Origin: an uncultured Spartobacteria bacterium
Lineage (GTDB): Bacteria > Verrucomicrobiota > Verrucomicrobiia > Chthoniobacterales > Chthoniobacteraceae
Assembly: GCA_903901425.1 (NCBI GenBank)
Contig: CAIURC010000063.1
Location: 1 to 64,000, forward strand
Direction: 5' to 3'
Length of the DNA stretch: 64,000 nucleotides
The position numbers were made by a program, and so were the translations under genes. The notes beneath the pieces were generated by a model. The model had not been told where the DNA came from and ran no database searches. It saw only the letters and a list, made by a program, of their open reading frames with translations. Shown here in pieces: positions 26,791-35,664 of the stretch. Each line of letters opens with the position of its first letter. Within the stretch, counting starts at the first letter, position 1.

Positions 26791-28137
26791 ATGAATCTGG
26801 TGGTTTTTGGATTGTCGATGACATCGGGGTGGGGGAACGGGCATGCGGCCGTTTACCGGGAGCTGTTGCGGGGGTGGACCCGGTGCGGCCATGAGGCGCT
26901 TTTTTTGGAGCGGACCCAGCCCTGGTACGGAAAGCGGAGGGATCTGCCCCGGGGTGGGAGGGTTCCGGTCCCGAGGGGAGCTCCCGGGTCTTCTTCCCGG
27001 GACTCCCGGGTGACAGCCCGGAATGGCGATCCGGCTCTGGAGCGGTGCCCCCTGGTCGATTCAACGGCGGATCCCTCGGTGCATGAGTTTGCGGTGCCCG
27101 GTTTTTGTCGGGTGGGCGAGTACCGGGATTTGCGGGATTTGAAGCGTTGGGTGAGGGAGGTGGCGTGTGCGGACTGTGTGCTGGTGGGGTCGCATGTGCC
27201 AGACGGGTCCGTGGTGGGGCGCTGGGTGCAGGAGGTGGCTTCCGGGGTGACGGCGTTTTACGATCTGGACGCGTGGGAAACGGTGGCGCGTCTGGAGCGC
27301 GGGGACGGGCAGTACGTCTCGGCCGAGGAGTTGCCGGGATACGACCTGTACCTGTCCACCACGGGCGGAGCGTTGCTCGGGCACATGGAGGAGCGGCACG
27401 GGGTGCGCCGGGCATGTCCGCTGTATCCTGCGGTGGATTGCACCCGGTTTTTCCGGGCCATTTCGGCTGTTTCCTCCGATTCCTCCGATTGCGCCCATCC
27501 CGCTGATGACGAAGCGGGGATGCGCTGGCGGGCGGGCACCTACGGTGCCTACTGTCCGGGCCGTCAACGGCAGCTGGAGGGATGGTTGCTTGAAGCGGCG
27601 CGACAATGGCCGGAGCAGCGGTTTGTGGTGGGTGGAGGCGGGTATCCCGCGGGCACCGTCTGGCCTGGGAACGTGGAGCGCGTGCCGGAATTGGGCTGGG
27701 ATCAGGCGCCGGAGTTTTTCGGGGGCATGAGCTGGTATTTCCATGCGATGCGTCCGGAGCAGCGGCTTTGGGGGGGGGCTGTGGGGTTGGGGATGCTGGA
27801 GGCTGCGGCGTGCGGGGTTCCCACGATTACGGAACCTTGGGAGGGCATGGAGCGGTTTTTCGCGCCTGGCTCCGAGATCCAAGTGGTGAGAAGCGGGCAG
27901 GAGTTCCAAAGGGTGTTGAAAGAAACCAGTCCCGAGGCGCTCAGGGAAATGGGAGGCAGGGCGCGAAACCGGGTGCGTGCCGAGCATTCGGTGGGAAGAC
28001 GGGTTCTTGAATTGGAGAGCCTGATTGTGAACGCAGCGGAAGGGTGGCGTGGCGAAAGTGTTGCGGGCCGGAACGGGCGCGCGGCGTTATTCGGGCCCAT
28101 GGCAGGAGCTGTGGAACGGCCGTCTGGGGCATGGTAG
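26791..28137 (+). CDS. Family 1/CgeB-like glycosyltransferase with low-complexity insert
   Basis: The 448-residue GT-B protein matches bacterial glycosyltransferases of the CgeB-like type: N-terminal VVFGLSMTSGWGNGHA, middle VTAFYDLDAWETVARL and YDLYLSTTGGALL, and C-terminal GMLEAAACGVPTITEPWEGMERFFAPG. Between WYGKRRDLPR and YRDLRDLKRW there is an approximately 50-residue Ser/Arg/Gly-rich insert (DNA about 26955-27105) in which CCCGGG is repeated. A second small insert (AVSSDSSD) is made by a duplicated 9-mer, TCCTCCGAT at 27472-27489. Both appear to be expansions within an otherwise conserved scaffold. Donor and acceptor are unknown. Confidence 0.72.
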   Translation: MNLVVFGLSMTSGWGNGHAAVYRELLRGWTRCGHEALFLERTQPWYGKRRDLPRGGRVPVPRGAPGSSSRDSRVTARNGDPALERCPLVDSTADPSVHEFAVPGFCRVGEYRDLRDLKRWVREVACADCVLVGSHVPDGSVVGRWVQEVASGVTAFYDLDAWETVARLERGDGQYVSAEELPGYDLYLSTTGGALLGHMEERHGVRRACPLYPAVDCTRFFRAISAVSSDSSDCAHPADDEAGMRWRAGTYGAYCPGRQRQLEGWLLEAARQWPEQRFVVGGGGYPAGTVWPGNVERVPELGWDQAPEFFGGMSWYFHAMRPEQRLWGGAVGLGMLEAAACGVPTITEPWEGMERFFAPGSEIQVVRSGQEFQRVLKETSPEALREMGGRARNRVRAEHSVGRRVLELESLIVNAAEGWRGESVAGRNGRAALFGPMAGAVERPSGAW

Positions 28138-28333
28138 GGGGGGCAGCGCTTCTCGCTCGGGATCTCGCTTGGAATCTTGGCGTCTGGACGGGTGGGGGTG
28201 CGGACACGCTATGTTTGCGAAAGCCGGCTCAAAGTGGTAGCGTTCACGGACTCAGTTTGAGCGGTTTTCCGAGGTGGGCCTCCCCCAAACAGCCCCCGCC
28301 CTCACAGCCGATCCCCCCCTTCTCTCGAACCTC

Positions 28334-30835
28334 ATGAAACGTCCAACACGTGTCCGGTATCTTCTGACTTTTGGTTTTCTCACGGTGTGTGCTCTGGGCA
28401 GCGGGGCGGTGTCCGGGGAGATCGAGGTGCCGGTCCCGGTGAATCCGGGGTTGAAAGTGGAGTTGGTGGCGGCAGAACCGGCGCTCTGCACTCCCACGGC
28501 GGTGCAGGTGGGACCGGACGGGCGGATTTGGGTTTTGGAAAACCACACCCATTCCCGGCCTGCGAGTTATCAGGGGCCGGATACGGACCGGGTGCTGGTT
28601 TTTGGAGGATTTGACGCTTCTGGGAAAGCCATGGAGCGCCAAGTATATGCTGAAGGGTTCCGGGACGGCATGGGGCTTCTGCTTCTGGGCAACGGGGATC
28701 TGGTGGTTTCCACCCGCAGTTCAGTGCTTCGATTCCTCGACCGGGACGGAGACGGTCGGGCCGATGACCGGCGCGCGTTGGTGACGCTTTCCACCAGCGA
28801 CGCCTATCCGCACAATGGAATTTCCGGGTTAGCCAGGCAGAAATCGGGCCGTCTGTTTTTTGGGTTGGGCGAAAACCATGGGATCGCATGGGAGATGCGC
28901 GGGGCAGATGGGCGGACATTGCAGGGATCGGACGAAGGCGGGGTGTTTGCGGTGGACCTCGAGGGAAACGGCCTGGAATGGTGGGCGCTTGGTCTGTGGA
29001 ACCCGTTTGGTCTGGCTTTTGGTCCTGAAGACGCGTTATTCGCGGTGGACAACGATCCTGCGGGAGGATCGCTCAGCCGGCTTTTGCACATTGTTCCCGG
29101 TGGCGACTACGGGTACCGGTACAGGTACGGCCGCACCACCCGGCATCCTTTTGTCTCATGGTTTGGCACCCGCCCCGGAACGTTGCCCCCGGTGTGTCTG
29201 GTGGGCGAGGCGCCCACGGGGATCCTGCAGTTGGAATCAGCCTCACTCGGAAAGGAGAATGCGGGAAAACTCCTGGTGGCCACTTGGACGGAGCACGGCA
29301 TTCAACGGTTGCCGTTGATGCGCCGGGGGATTTCGTACGCGGCGGAGCCCGAATGGGTGCTTCGCGGGGGGCATTATTTCCGGCCCTCCGGACTGGCGGA
29401 GGCTCCCGACGGGTCCTTGGTGATCGCCGATTGGGCAGATCCGGCTTACGAGGTGCACGGGAAAGGGCGACTCTGGCGGCTGCGCGGCAACTCCGCTCCA
29501 GATACGGCTCGGGGCGGTTCAGGTCCGCGCGGGGAAGACGGAGTCACAGGGGCGGGGCCAGGAACCGGCGAACTGCAGCGGTATGCGCGTCTGGAGGCGG
29601 GCAGTTCTGATTTTCTGGAGGGCAAAACGGCTTTGCAGAGCACGGACCCGTATGTGTACCGGGCCGCGGTTTTGTCGCTGGCGCGGGAACCGGCATCGCG
29701 CTTGGAGGCTGCGATTGCAGAGGAAAAGGAAGGCCGGGTTCGGCTGGGATTGTGGCTCGCCTTGAGGCGGGGCGGAGGCGGGCCTGGACTTTTGGAGAAC
29801 GGATTGAAAGATCCGGATGAGGAGGTGCGCCGGGCAGCTTTGCAGTGGATTGCAGATGCTCAGCTTCCCGGTTGGGAGGGGCGTTTGGAAACGGCTCTCA
29901 CGGGCATTGTTTCCCGGGAAACCTTTCAAGCGTACCTTGCGGCTTTGGAGCTGTTTCGGCCTGGAAAACCGGATCCGCGTGCGACGGCCGAGATTCTGGC
30001 CCAGATGGCCATGGATACGGGGCGCGCGCCGACGGTGCGTGCGTTGGCGCTCCGGAGCATGGTGCCATGGTTGCCGGTGCTTGGCCCGATCGAGTTGGCC
30101 CGACTGTCTTCGGATTCCAACGGTGCGGTGGCACTGGAGGCAACCCGGATTCTTGCCGGCCGTAAGGATCCGCAAGCCCTTCAGGCATTGAGAAGCATTG
30201 TGGAGAACGCAGGGACGCAGCGTGACATCAGGTTGGAAGCCGTGGCTGGGCTGAGTCTGGCAGCCTCGGAGGAGGCGGTTCGGGGCCTCCTGGAGGGGCT
30301 TGTTGGCGGCGGGGACAGCGCACTGGCGGGCGAGGCAAGGCGCTCCCTTGGAAGGAGGGAAGATGGCTGGGAATCTGCGGGACAGGTGCCGGTTAAACAG
30401 GTGTTGGAGGGACGGGGGGATCCCATGGCGGGGCGGCGTCTGTTTTATCACCCCAACGGACCGGGATGCTCCGTGTGCCATGCGGTTGAAGGGCGTGGGG
30501 GAGGGGTGGGGCCGGACCTGACAGACGGAGCCCGGATGCCCGTGGACCGTCTGCTGGAATCGATCCGGGAGCCCAGCCGCGAAATTGCGCCGGCGTTTGG
30601 AACATGGCGCGTTGAGATGAAGGACGGATTGGCCTATCTCGGGATCGATCTTTTTGAGGACAACAAAAAGCTGATGACCTTGGTGGATGCCACCGGCGCC
30701 AAGCACAAGCTCGCCTTTACGGAGATGACGGTGCGGGAACCGGTGCCGGTTTCACTGATGCCGCCCGGTTTGGATGCTCGGTTGAGCCTCCAGGAGCTGC
30801 GGGACCTGCTGGCTTTCCTGACTCAGCCGCGGTGA
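28334..30835 (+). CDS. PVC-type membrane-bound dehydrogenase with HEAT repeats and C-terminal cytochrome c
   Basis: This 833-residue exported protein is a second PVC dehydrogenase. A signal peptide lies at about 1-28 (RYLLTFGFLTVCALGSGAVSG), then a propeller of about 370 residues (LVAAEPALCTPTAVQVGPDGRIWV; DGDGRADDRR), then HEAT-like helices (about 430-690). It ends with a cytochrome c domain carrying C712-S-V-C715-H716 and a conserved tail typical of planctomycete haem domains (LIESIREPSREIAPAF-like LLESIREPSREIAPAF). Unlike the paralogue at 22752 it lacks a discoidin domain. I start at ATG 28334 because a signal peptide follows directly; the frame is open 20 codons further upstream. The 196 bases before it hold no gene that I can support. 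Confidence 0.85.
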   Translation: MKRPTRVRYLLTFGFLTVCALGSGAVSGEIEVPVPVNPGLKVELVAAEPALCTPTAVQVGPDGRIWVLENHTHSRPASYQGPDTDRVLVFGGFDASGKAMERQVYAEGFRDGMGLLLLGNGDLVVSTRSSVLRFLDRDGDGRADDRRALVTLSTSDAYPHNGISGLARQKSGRLFFGLGENHGIAWEMRGADGRTLQGSDEGGVFAVDLEGNGLEWWALGLWNPFGLAFGPEDALFAVDNDPAGGSLSRLLHIVPGGDYGYRYRYGRTTRHPFVSWFGTRPGTLPPVCLVGEAPTGILQLESASLGKENAGKLLVATWTEHGIQRLPLMRRGISYAAEPEWVLRGGHYFRPSGLAEAPDGSLVIADWADPAYEVHGKGRLWRLRGNSAPDTARGGSGPRGEDGVTGAGPGTGELQRYARLEAGSSDFLEGKTALQSTDPYVYRAAVLSLAREPASRLEAAIAEEKEGRVRLGLWLALRRGGGGPGLLENGLKDPDEEVRRAALQWIADAQLPGWEGRLETALTGIVSRETFQAYLAALELFRPGKPDPRATAEILAQMAMDTGRAPTVRALALRSMVPWLPVLGPIELARLSSDSNGAVALEATRILAGRKDPQALQALRSIVENAGTQRDIRLEAVAGLSLAASEEAVRGLLEGLVGGGDSALAGEARRSLGRREDGWESAGQVPVKQVLEGRGDPMAGRRLFYHPNGPGCSVCHAVEGRGGGVGPDLTDGARMPVDRLLESIREPSREIAPAFGTWRVEMKDGLAYLGIDLFEDNKKLMTLVDATGAKHKLAFTEMTVREPVPVSLMPPGLDARLSLQELRDLLAFLTQPR

Positions 30836-30852
30836 ACCGCGGGCGTCCGATT

Positions 30853-31710
30853 TCAGCGGGCGGTTTGGAGGAGTTTCTCGGCGAGAGGTTTGAGTTTCGC
30901 GGCGTAAAGCGCGTATCCGCCGTCCTGGGTGAGGTGGATGTTGTCCGGGGTGAACAAACCGGCTTTCAGGGTCCCATCGGGGTTCAGCATGTCCCCATGG
31001 AAGTCCAGCACATGGATTCTTGGATTGGACTCGAGGTGAAGGGAATCCAAGGCGGCGTTGGTGAGTCGGATGTCCTCGTAAAAGCGGTTCCCTGGGGCGT
31101 GGGCCGGCAGGATCTTGGCAAGGATGAGGGGTGCGGACGGAAACTTTTCGAGCAGATTTTCTGCGCACGTTTTGATCCCGAGGGCGGCGGCCTCGATGCC
31201 CGTTTCCCCGGTGAAAAACATGTTGTTGTTGCCGATCATGAGCACCACGATCTTGGGCTGCAGTCCCTCAACGCCGCCGTGGTCGAGCCTCCAGAGAACG
31301 TTCTGGGTTTTGTCGCCGCCAATCCCGATGTTCACTGTCTTGTACTGGCCAAAGTGCTTTTTCCAAGCCTCGCCCCACTGCATGGTGATGCTGTCGCCGA
31401 CGAGCAGGAAATCGATCGGGCCGCGGCTGGCTTCTGCGGTTTTCACCAGTTTTTCGTGGAGATCCAGCCAGGAGGTGCCGCCCCAGTGACCCGCAGAGGG
31501 CACAGACGGCCAGAGCTTGGGGAGATGCTGGTTCTGAAGGGCGCCAGGCCGGCGTTCATGTTCCGGTCGGAGCACAAAGGCGCGTTCCGCATCGGTGAGC
31601 GGCCAACCGGAGGTTTGGGGCTCGCCGGTGGCGCTGGGATAATCCAGTGCGAATCCGGTGAGCGTGCACGCGAAACTGCAGGCCAGTGCGGTGAGTTTGG
31701 GGTGGTTCAT
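30853..31710 (-). CDS. Secreted SGNH/GDSL-family hydrolase
   Basis: This 285-residue enzyme has a signal peptide (about 1-21) and the SGNH esterase blocks: GDS at residues 105-107 with Ser107 as nucleophile, NIGIGGD (block II Gly), GNNN (block III Asn) and DNIHLT (block V Asp/His). It resembles the acetylhydrolase-like subgroup common in Planctomycetes and Verrucomicrobia, which remove acetyl groups from glycans. It is the last gene of a five-gene minus-strand run that begins with a sigma factor, 21 bases after the DUF1552 gene. It is convergent with the dehydrogenase gene, with 17 bases between their stops. Confidence 0.85.
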   Translation of the reverse strand: MNHPKLTALACSFACTLTGFALDYPSATGEPQTSGWPLTDAERAFVLRPEHERRPGALQNQHLPKLWPSVPSAGHWGGTSWLDLHEKLVKTAEASRGPIDFLLVGDSITMQWGEAWKKHFGQYKTVNIGIGGDKTQNVLWRLDHGGVEGLQPKIVVLMIGNNNMFFTGETGIEAAALGIKTCAENLLEKFPSAPLILAKILPAHAPGNRFYEDIRLTNAALDSLHLESNPRIHVLDFHGDMLNPDGTLKAGLFTPDNIHLTQDGGYALYAAKLKPLAEKLLQTAR

Positions 31711-31731
31711 GGGGGGGGATTTTCTCGGGAC

Positions 31732-32970
31732 TCAGGCGTCCAAGCCGGAAAGCGTGCCGGTGCTGGATGCGAACCGGTCCGCCTCGATTCCTGCGCGGTG
31801 GAGCATGCTCAGGAACAGGTTGGACATCGGGGTGTTGTTGGTTTCGTCAAAGCGCAGATGTTTGCCGTGCTTGAATCCGCCGCCTGCGAGGATCAGGGGC
31901 AGGTTCTGGTTGCTGTGCGAGTTGGCATTCCCGAGGCAACTGCCGTACAGGATCTGGGTGTGGTCCAGCATGGAACCGTTGCCCTGGCTGGATTCCAAAA
32001 ACGCCTGGAGCAGTTCGCCAAAAACCGACACCTGAGCCTCCTCGATCTTCCGGAGTTCCGCGATTTTCTCGGGCTCATTCCCGTGATGGGTCAGGCCGTG
32101 GGTTTCACTCTTCACCCCGGGCACATGTGGGACCACGGAAAATGTGCTCAGGGAGAGGGTCACAACGCGGGTGGAATCCGTCTCAAATGCGAGTCGGATC
32201 AAGTCGAACATGAGCTTCGACTTCGCAATGACCGCATTGGCATCCGCGATGTCCTTGGGCAGCGGATAATCCACCGAGGGTTTCGGCTTTTTTTCCCAGT
32301 CCAGGTTCCGCTCGAGCCGGGATTCGAGTTCCCGAACACTTTGGAAATACTGGTCCAACCGTGCCCGGTCCTCGCGGGATACGGAGTTCTGCAGCGTCTT
32401 GGCCTTGGAAAGCAAAAGATCCAGAACGCTTCCGCCTGCCTGGATTCTGCGGAATGTGGCGGCTTTTTCCTCGGGCGTTCCGGCAACAAACAGCCGCTTG
32501 TAAAGGGCCTCGGGGCTGCTTTCCGAGGGCATCAGAATCCCAGAGCGCGACACCGAGATCGAGTCCGCGTAGTGTTCACCCTTGTGAACAGAAAGGGCGA
32601 GGTACGGAAACCGGGTGTCGGCGCCAATTTTTTCCGCGAAGATCTGGTCGAGTGAAAGCGAGTTCCGGAATGTTGGTTGTCCGGGGTGCGGCGCGCCGGT
32701 CAGGAAACACTGGCCAGCGTGATGGTTCCCATCCACGCCAGGATGCGAGACCCCCGAGAACGAAGTGAAATGTCCCCGGTACGCCGATACCAGATCGAGG
32801 TACGGGCTCGAGGTTTCATCCGGTTTGGGGAAGAAAAACTGGGGCATCATCCCGAGCGGGACATGGATGGCCAGCAAGCGCGGTGGAGGCTGCGATTCTG
32901 AGGCCCGGCCAAGGGCCGGGAGTGCAAGCATTGCGCCTGCGGCGCGAAGGAAATAGCGGCGGGTCATCAT
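31732..32970 (-). CDS. DUF1552 domain protein with twin-arginine signal
   Basis: The 412-residue product begins MMTRRYFLRAAGAMLALPALG, a twin-arginine type signal, so it is probably exported folded. The rest fits DUF1552 (GVSHPGVDGNHHAGQCFLTGAP; GLTHHGNEPEKIAELRKIE; GSCLGNANSHSNQNLPLILAGG), a sulfatase/alkaline-phosphatase-like fold found almost only with DUF1592 proteins in Planctomycetes and Verrucomicrobia. The upstream gene is exactly that partner and overlaps it by four bases (32967-32970). Function is unknown; a shared role in polymer degradation has been suggested for the pair. ATG 32967 is an alternative start one codon later. Confidence 0.88.
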   Translation of the reverse strand: MMTRRYFLRAAGAMLALPALGRASESQPPPRLLAIHVPLGMMPQFFFPKPDETSSPYLDLVSAYRGHFTSFSGVSHPGVDGNHHAGQCFLTGAPHPGQPTFRNSLSLDQIFAEKIGADTRFPYLALSVHKGEHYADSISVSRSGILMPSESSPEALYKRLFVAGTPEEKAATFRRIQAGGSVLDLLLSKAKTLQNSVSREDRARLDQYFQSVRELESRLERNLDWEKKPKPSVDYPLPKDIADANAVIAKSKLMFDLIRLAFETDSTRVVTLSLSTFSVVPHVPGVKSETHGLTHHGNEPEKIAELRKIEEAQVSVFGELLQAFLESSQGNGSMLDHTQILYGSCLGNANSHSNQNLPLILAGGGFKHGKHLRFDETNNTPMSNLFLSMLHRAGIEADRFASSTGTLSGLDA

Positions 32971-35630
32971 GGGGTGTGGGGGGTGAAAAGTGGGCTTTCC
33001 GCAAGGGCATGGATCAGCGACCGAAGCCCGTAGCCGGAGGGTTTGCAGGATTCCACGATCCGCGCAATTTCGCGGCGGTCGCTGTATCGGAGATCGGAGC
33101 CGGTGGCGTACCGGCACAGATGCGCGACAAATGCGGTCGCGAGCTTCTCGGGGTTTGCCGCCAGATGGTCGACCAGTTCGCCGGGCCGGCTAAAGGCGCG
33201 GCCGTCCCGCAACTCGCCGGAAGGATCCACCTGCGGTCCGAGTTTGTATGTGGCGCGCCATGCAGATTTGGCGTCGGCGGGTGTGGGATCCCCCTTGCCG
33301 TTGGAACGGTACCGGGTCCGGAATCCGCCGATGGGATCAAACGCTTCAAGTGCAAATCCCGCGGGGTCAATTTTGGAATGGCATGCCGAGCAGTTCGGGT
33401 CGGACCGATGTCTGGAAAGCTGTTCCCGGACTGTGGATGCGCCCCGGGTGTCGGGATCGATCTGGCTGACGCCGGGGGGCGGCGGCGGAGCTGGATCGTT
33501 CAGCAGCCGGTCCATGACCCAGAGGCCGCGTTTGACGGGGGAGGTGGTGGTTCCGTTGGCGGTGAGTTTGTGGATTGCAGCCTGGCCGAGCAGCCCGCCC
33601 CGGAGACTGTCTGGCGGGAGGTTAACCTTGCGGACTTCGACCCCTGAAACACCCGGAATTCCATAGTGCTCAGCGAGTCGCTGGGTGAGCATCGCAAAGC
33701 CCGGCTTCAGCAGATCCCGTGCGGGTCGGTTCTCGCGAATCAACTCGGTGAGAAACCCGCGGGTCTCTGCTCCCAGACTTTCCTGAAGGAGAAACCGGTG
33801 CTCGGGATAGAGCTGGCGGTCCGGGGTGGTCTCATCGAGGCGGTTAAGTTCCAGCCATTGATTGGAGAAATCTTCGATGAAACGGGTGTTCTTGGGATCG
33901 TTGAGCAGCCGGTCTATCTGGGCATGGAGGACGGCCGGGCGGGCCAGGGATCCGTTTCTGGCGAGCCCAAGCAGTTCCGAGTCTGGCGGGCTGTTCCAGA
34001 GCCAGAAAGAGAGCCGCGATGCTTTTGAGAACAGGGTCCGGTTGTCGTGCTCTGGCGCAAGGAAAAGGAACTCGGGAGAGGTGAGAACCGCCACGTACAC
34101 GCGCCGCATCGCATCCTCGAAGCACTCTTTGGCCGCCAGCCGGGTCTTGAGAAGGTTCAGGTAGGGGATGATCTCTGCGGGGGCAACGTCCCGCCGGAAA
34201 GCTCGGGGGAGAAACGCGGCCAGCAGTTTCTGTCCGTCCTCAAGAGGGTGGTTCGAACACACCGATTCCAGTGGAGGGTTCCGGTCTTTTGGCGAAAGGT
34301 CTGAGTGAAGCGTGGGCATGTAAAACCCGCCAAGGGACCTGATTTTCGTGCGCTTGGGCGGGGCCACCTCTGAGGCCGCCAGTTCTTGGATGGGCAAATC
34401 GCCAAAGAGCCTGCGATGGCTTTCGGGCGGCCACTGGGAGTGGAGTGGGCCCTCAATTTCAAACCAATCCAGCGCGACGCCCGGACCGACGTGTTTGGCT
34501 GCGCGGCCGGCGACCTGGCCGACGCGTAAACCGGTCCACGGAACCGACACCGGGTCAAAAACCAGGGACTCCAATGAATCGATCCAGGAGGTGAATTCGT
34601 GTTCCTGGGAAACCATGGAGGGTGCCGTGAGCGTGGCGAGCAGTCTGCCCCCTTCCTGCTGGTGGCCCTCGGCATGCGCCCGGAGCACAGCAGCCTGGGG
34701 CGCCTCGCAGGGTTCAGGGTTCCCTTTGTTCCAGTGAAACCCCCAAACCGAGGTCTTCATCCGGTACAGCCCGGCGTAAATCGGGGCGATGTCTAAAGCG
34801 GCCTCGTACCCCGCGAGGTTCGGGTTGAGCAGGCCCACGGCGCTCTGCGTTTTTTCGGCGTTCGCCTGGGCAAGTTGTTTGGCGCGTTCCGCCAAGTCGG
34901 GCCCGGCATCCCCAACGTGCCCCTGTCTGTCCTCGAATCCGCCCCGGACCGGCAGCGCCGGGTCGTTGTTTTTGTCTTTGAGAAGCACAAACTGACCCTG
35001 GGCGAGGTTGCCCTTGAACTTGAATAGACCCGCCGGATACACGCGGCGCTTGAAAACCGGGGGCGGCGTGCTGCGTGTGGCAATGGCTGCGTCGAGCGCC
35101 TTTTCCACGGCTTCCTCATAGGCAGCCAAGTGCGCGGAGGAGATGTCCAACCCGCCCGCAATCTTGTCGTATCCTGAGACTCTTCCATCGATGGGAAGCA
35201 GCGCCGTGATGTCCAGACGGGGGAGATCCAGCAGATCGCGCAGAGAATTCTCAAATTCCTTGCGTGTCATCCGGCGCAACGGGAGACGGTGTCCGGATTC
35301 CTTGGAGGACACCGTAAAAATGCGCTGGTCGAGTTGGGCGGCAAACTCGGAGCGTTCCTCAGCTCCGGGCTGGCTCTTTTTCTTGGGGGGCATCTCCGAC
35401 TGTGCAACGGCATCGTGGATCTTGATCCACGTCGGAAGCTGGTCACTTCCAAACTGGAGTGCACTCAGATCCAACCCCCCTTTTTTGGAGTCTGAATCAT
35501 GGCAATCCAGACAGTATTTTTCAAAAAATGGCGCTGCCAATTCAGGGCCGGATTCTGGTCCGGGATTGGACTGGGCAACCAAGGCTGCGGGAAAAAGTGT
35601 TCCAGAGGCAAGAAGTCGGATCAGGCGCAT
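32967..35630 (-). CDS. Planctomycete-type cytochrome protein with DUF1587/1592/1595/1588/1585 domains
   Basis: The 887-residue exported protein starts with a signal peptide (about 1-19) and a haem-binding C40-L-D-C43-H44 motif (PSCyt1-like). The DUF1587 segment (LPLRRMTRKEFENSLRDLL), DUF1595 (AFLPRAFRRDVAPAEIIPYL), DUF1592 (VAVLTSPEFLFL; LSFWLWNSPPDSELLGLA), DUF1588 (LNDPAPPPPPGV; CSACHSKIDPAGFALEAFDPIGGFRTRYR) and DUF1585 (YATGSDLRYSDR near the end) follow in the usual order. A second CxxCH (CSACH) lies in DUF1588. Proteins of this type are PVC hallmarks with no biochemical assignment. It is coupled to the DUF1552 gene and lies 34 bases after the anti-sigma-like gene. Confidence 0.9.
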   Translation of the reverse strand: MRLIRLLASGTLFPAALVAQSNPGPESGPELAAPFFEKYCLDCHDSDSKKGGLDLSALQFGSDQLPTWIKIHDAVAQSEMPPKKKSQPGAEERSEFAAQLDQRIFTVSSKESGHRLPLRRMTRKEFENSLRDLLDLPRLDITALLPIDGRVSGYDKIAGGLDISSAHLAAYEEAVEKALDAAIATRSTPPPVFKRRVYPAGLFKFKGNLAQGQFVLLKDKNNDPALPVRGGFEDRQGHVGDAGPDLAERAKQLAQANAEKTQSAVGLLNPNLAGYEAALDIAPIYAGLYRMKTSVWGFHWNKGNPEPCEAPQAAVLRAHAEGHQQEGGRLLATLTAPSMVSQEHEFTSWIDSLESLVFDPVSVPWTGLRVGQVAGRAAKHVGPGVALDWFEIEGPLHSQWPPESHRRLFGDLPIQELAASEVAPPKRTKIRSLGGFYMPTLHSDLSPKDRNPPLESVCSNHPLEDGQKLLAAFLPRAFRRDVAPAEIIPYLNLLKTRLAAKECFEDAMRRVYVAVLTSPEFLFLAPEHDNRTLFSKASRLSFWLWNSPPDSELLGLARNGSLARPAVLHAQIDRLLNDPKNTRFIEDFSNQWLELNRLDETTPDRQLYPEHRFLLQESLGAETRGFLTELIRENRPARDLLKPGFAMLTQRLAEHYGIPGVSGVEVRKVNLPPDSLRGGLLGQAAIHKLTANGTTTSPVKRGLWVMDRLLNDPAPPPPPGVSQIDPDTRGASTVREQLSRHRSDPNCSACHSKIDPAGFALEAFDPIGGFRTRYRSNGKGDPTPADAKSAWRATYKLGPQVDPSGELRDGRAFSRPGELVDHLAANPEKLATAFVAHLCRYATGSDLRYSDRREIARIVESCKPSGYGLRSLIHALAESPLFTPHTP

Positions 35631-35664
35631 TTTTCGGGGGGGGGACTGCGGTGGGAGAGGAGAG

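Noticed and set aside
28138-28333. Possible small gene between the glycosyltransferase and the second dehydrogenase
   Set aside because: Open frames here overlap both neighbours, have no conserved-looking sequence and no ribosome-binding site; I see only non-coding sequence.
30832-32655. A 607-codon plus-strand open frame opposite the SGNH and DUF1552 genes
   Set aside because: It is a shadow frame; the minus strand encodes recognisable signal peptides, catalytic blocks and a conserved operon order.
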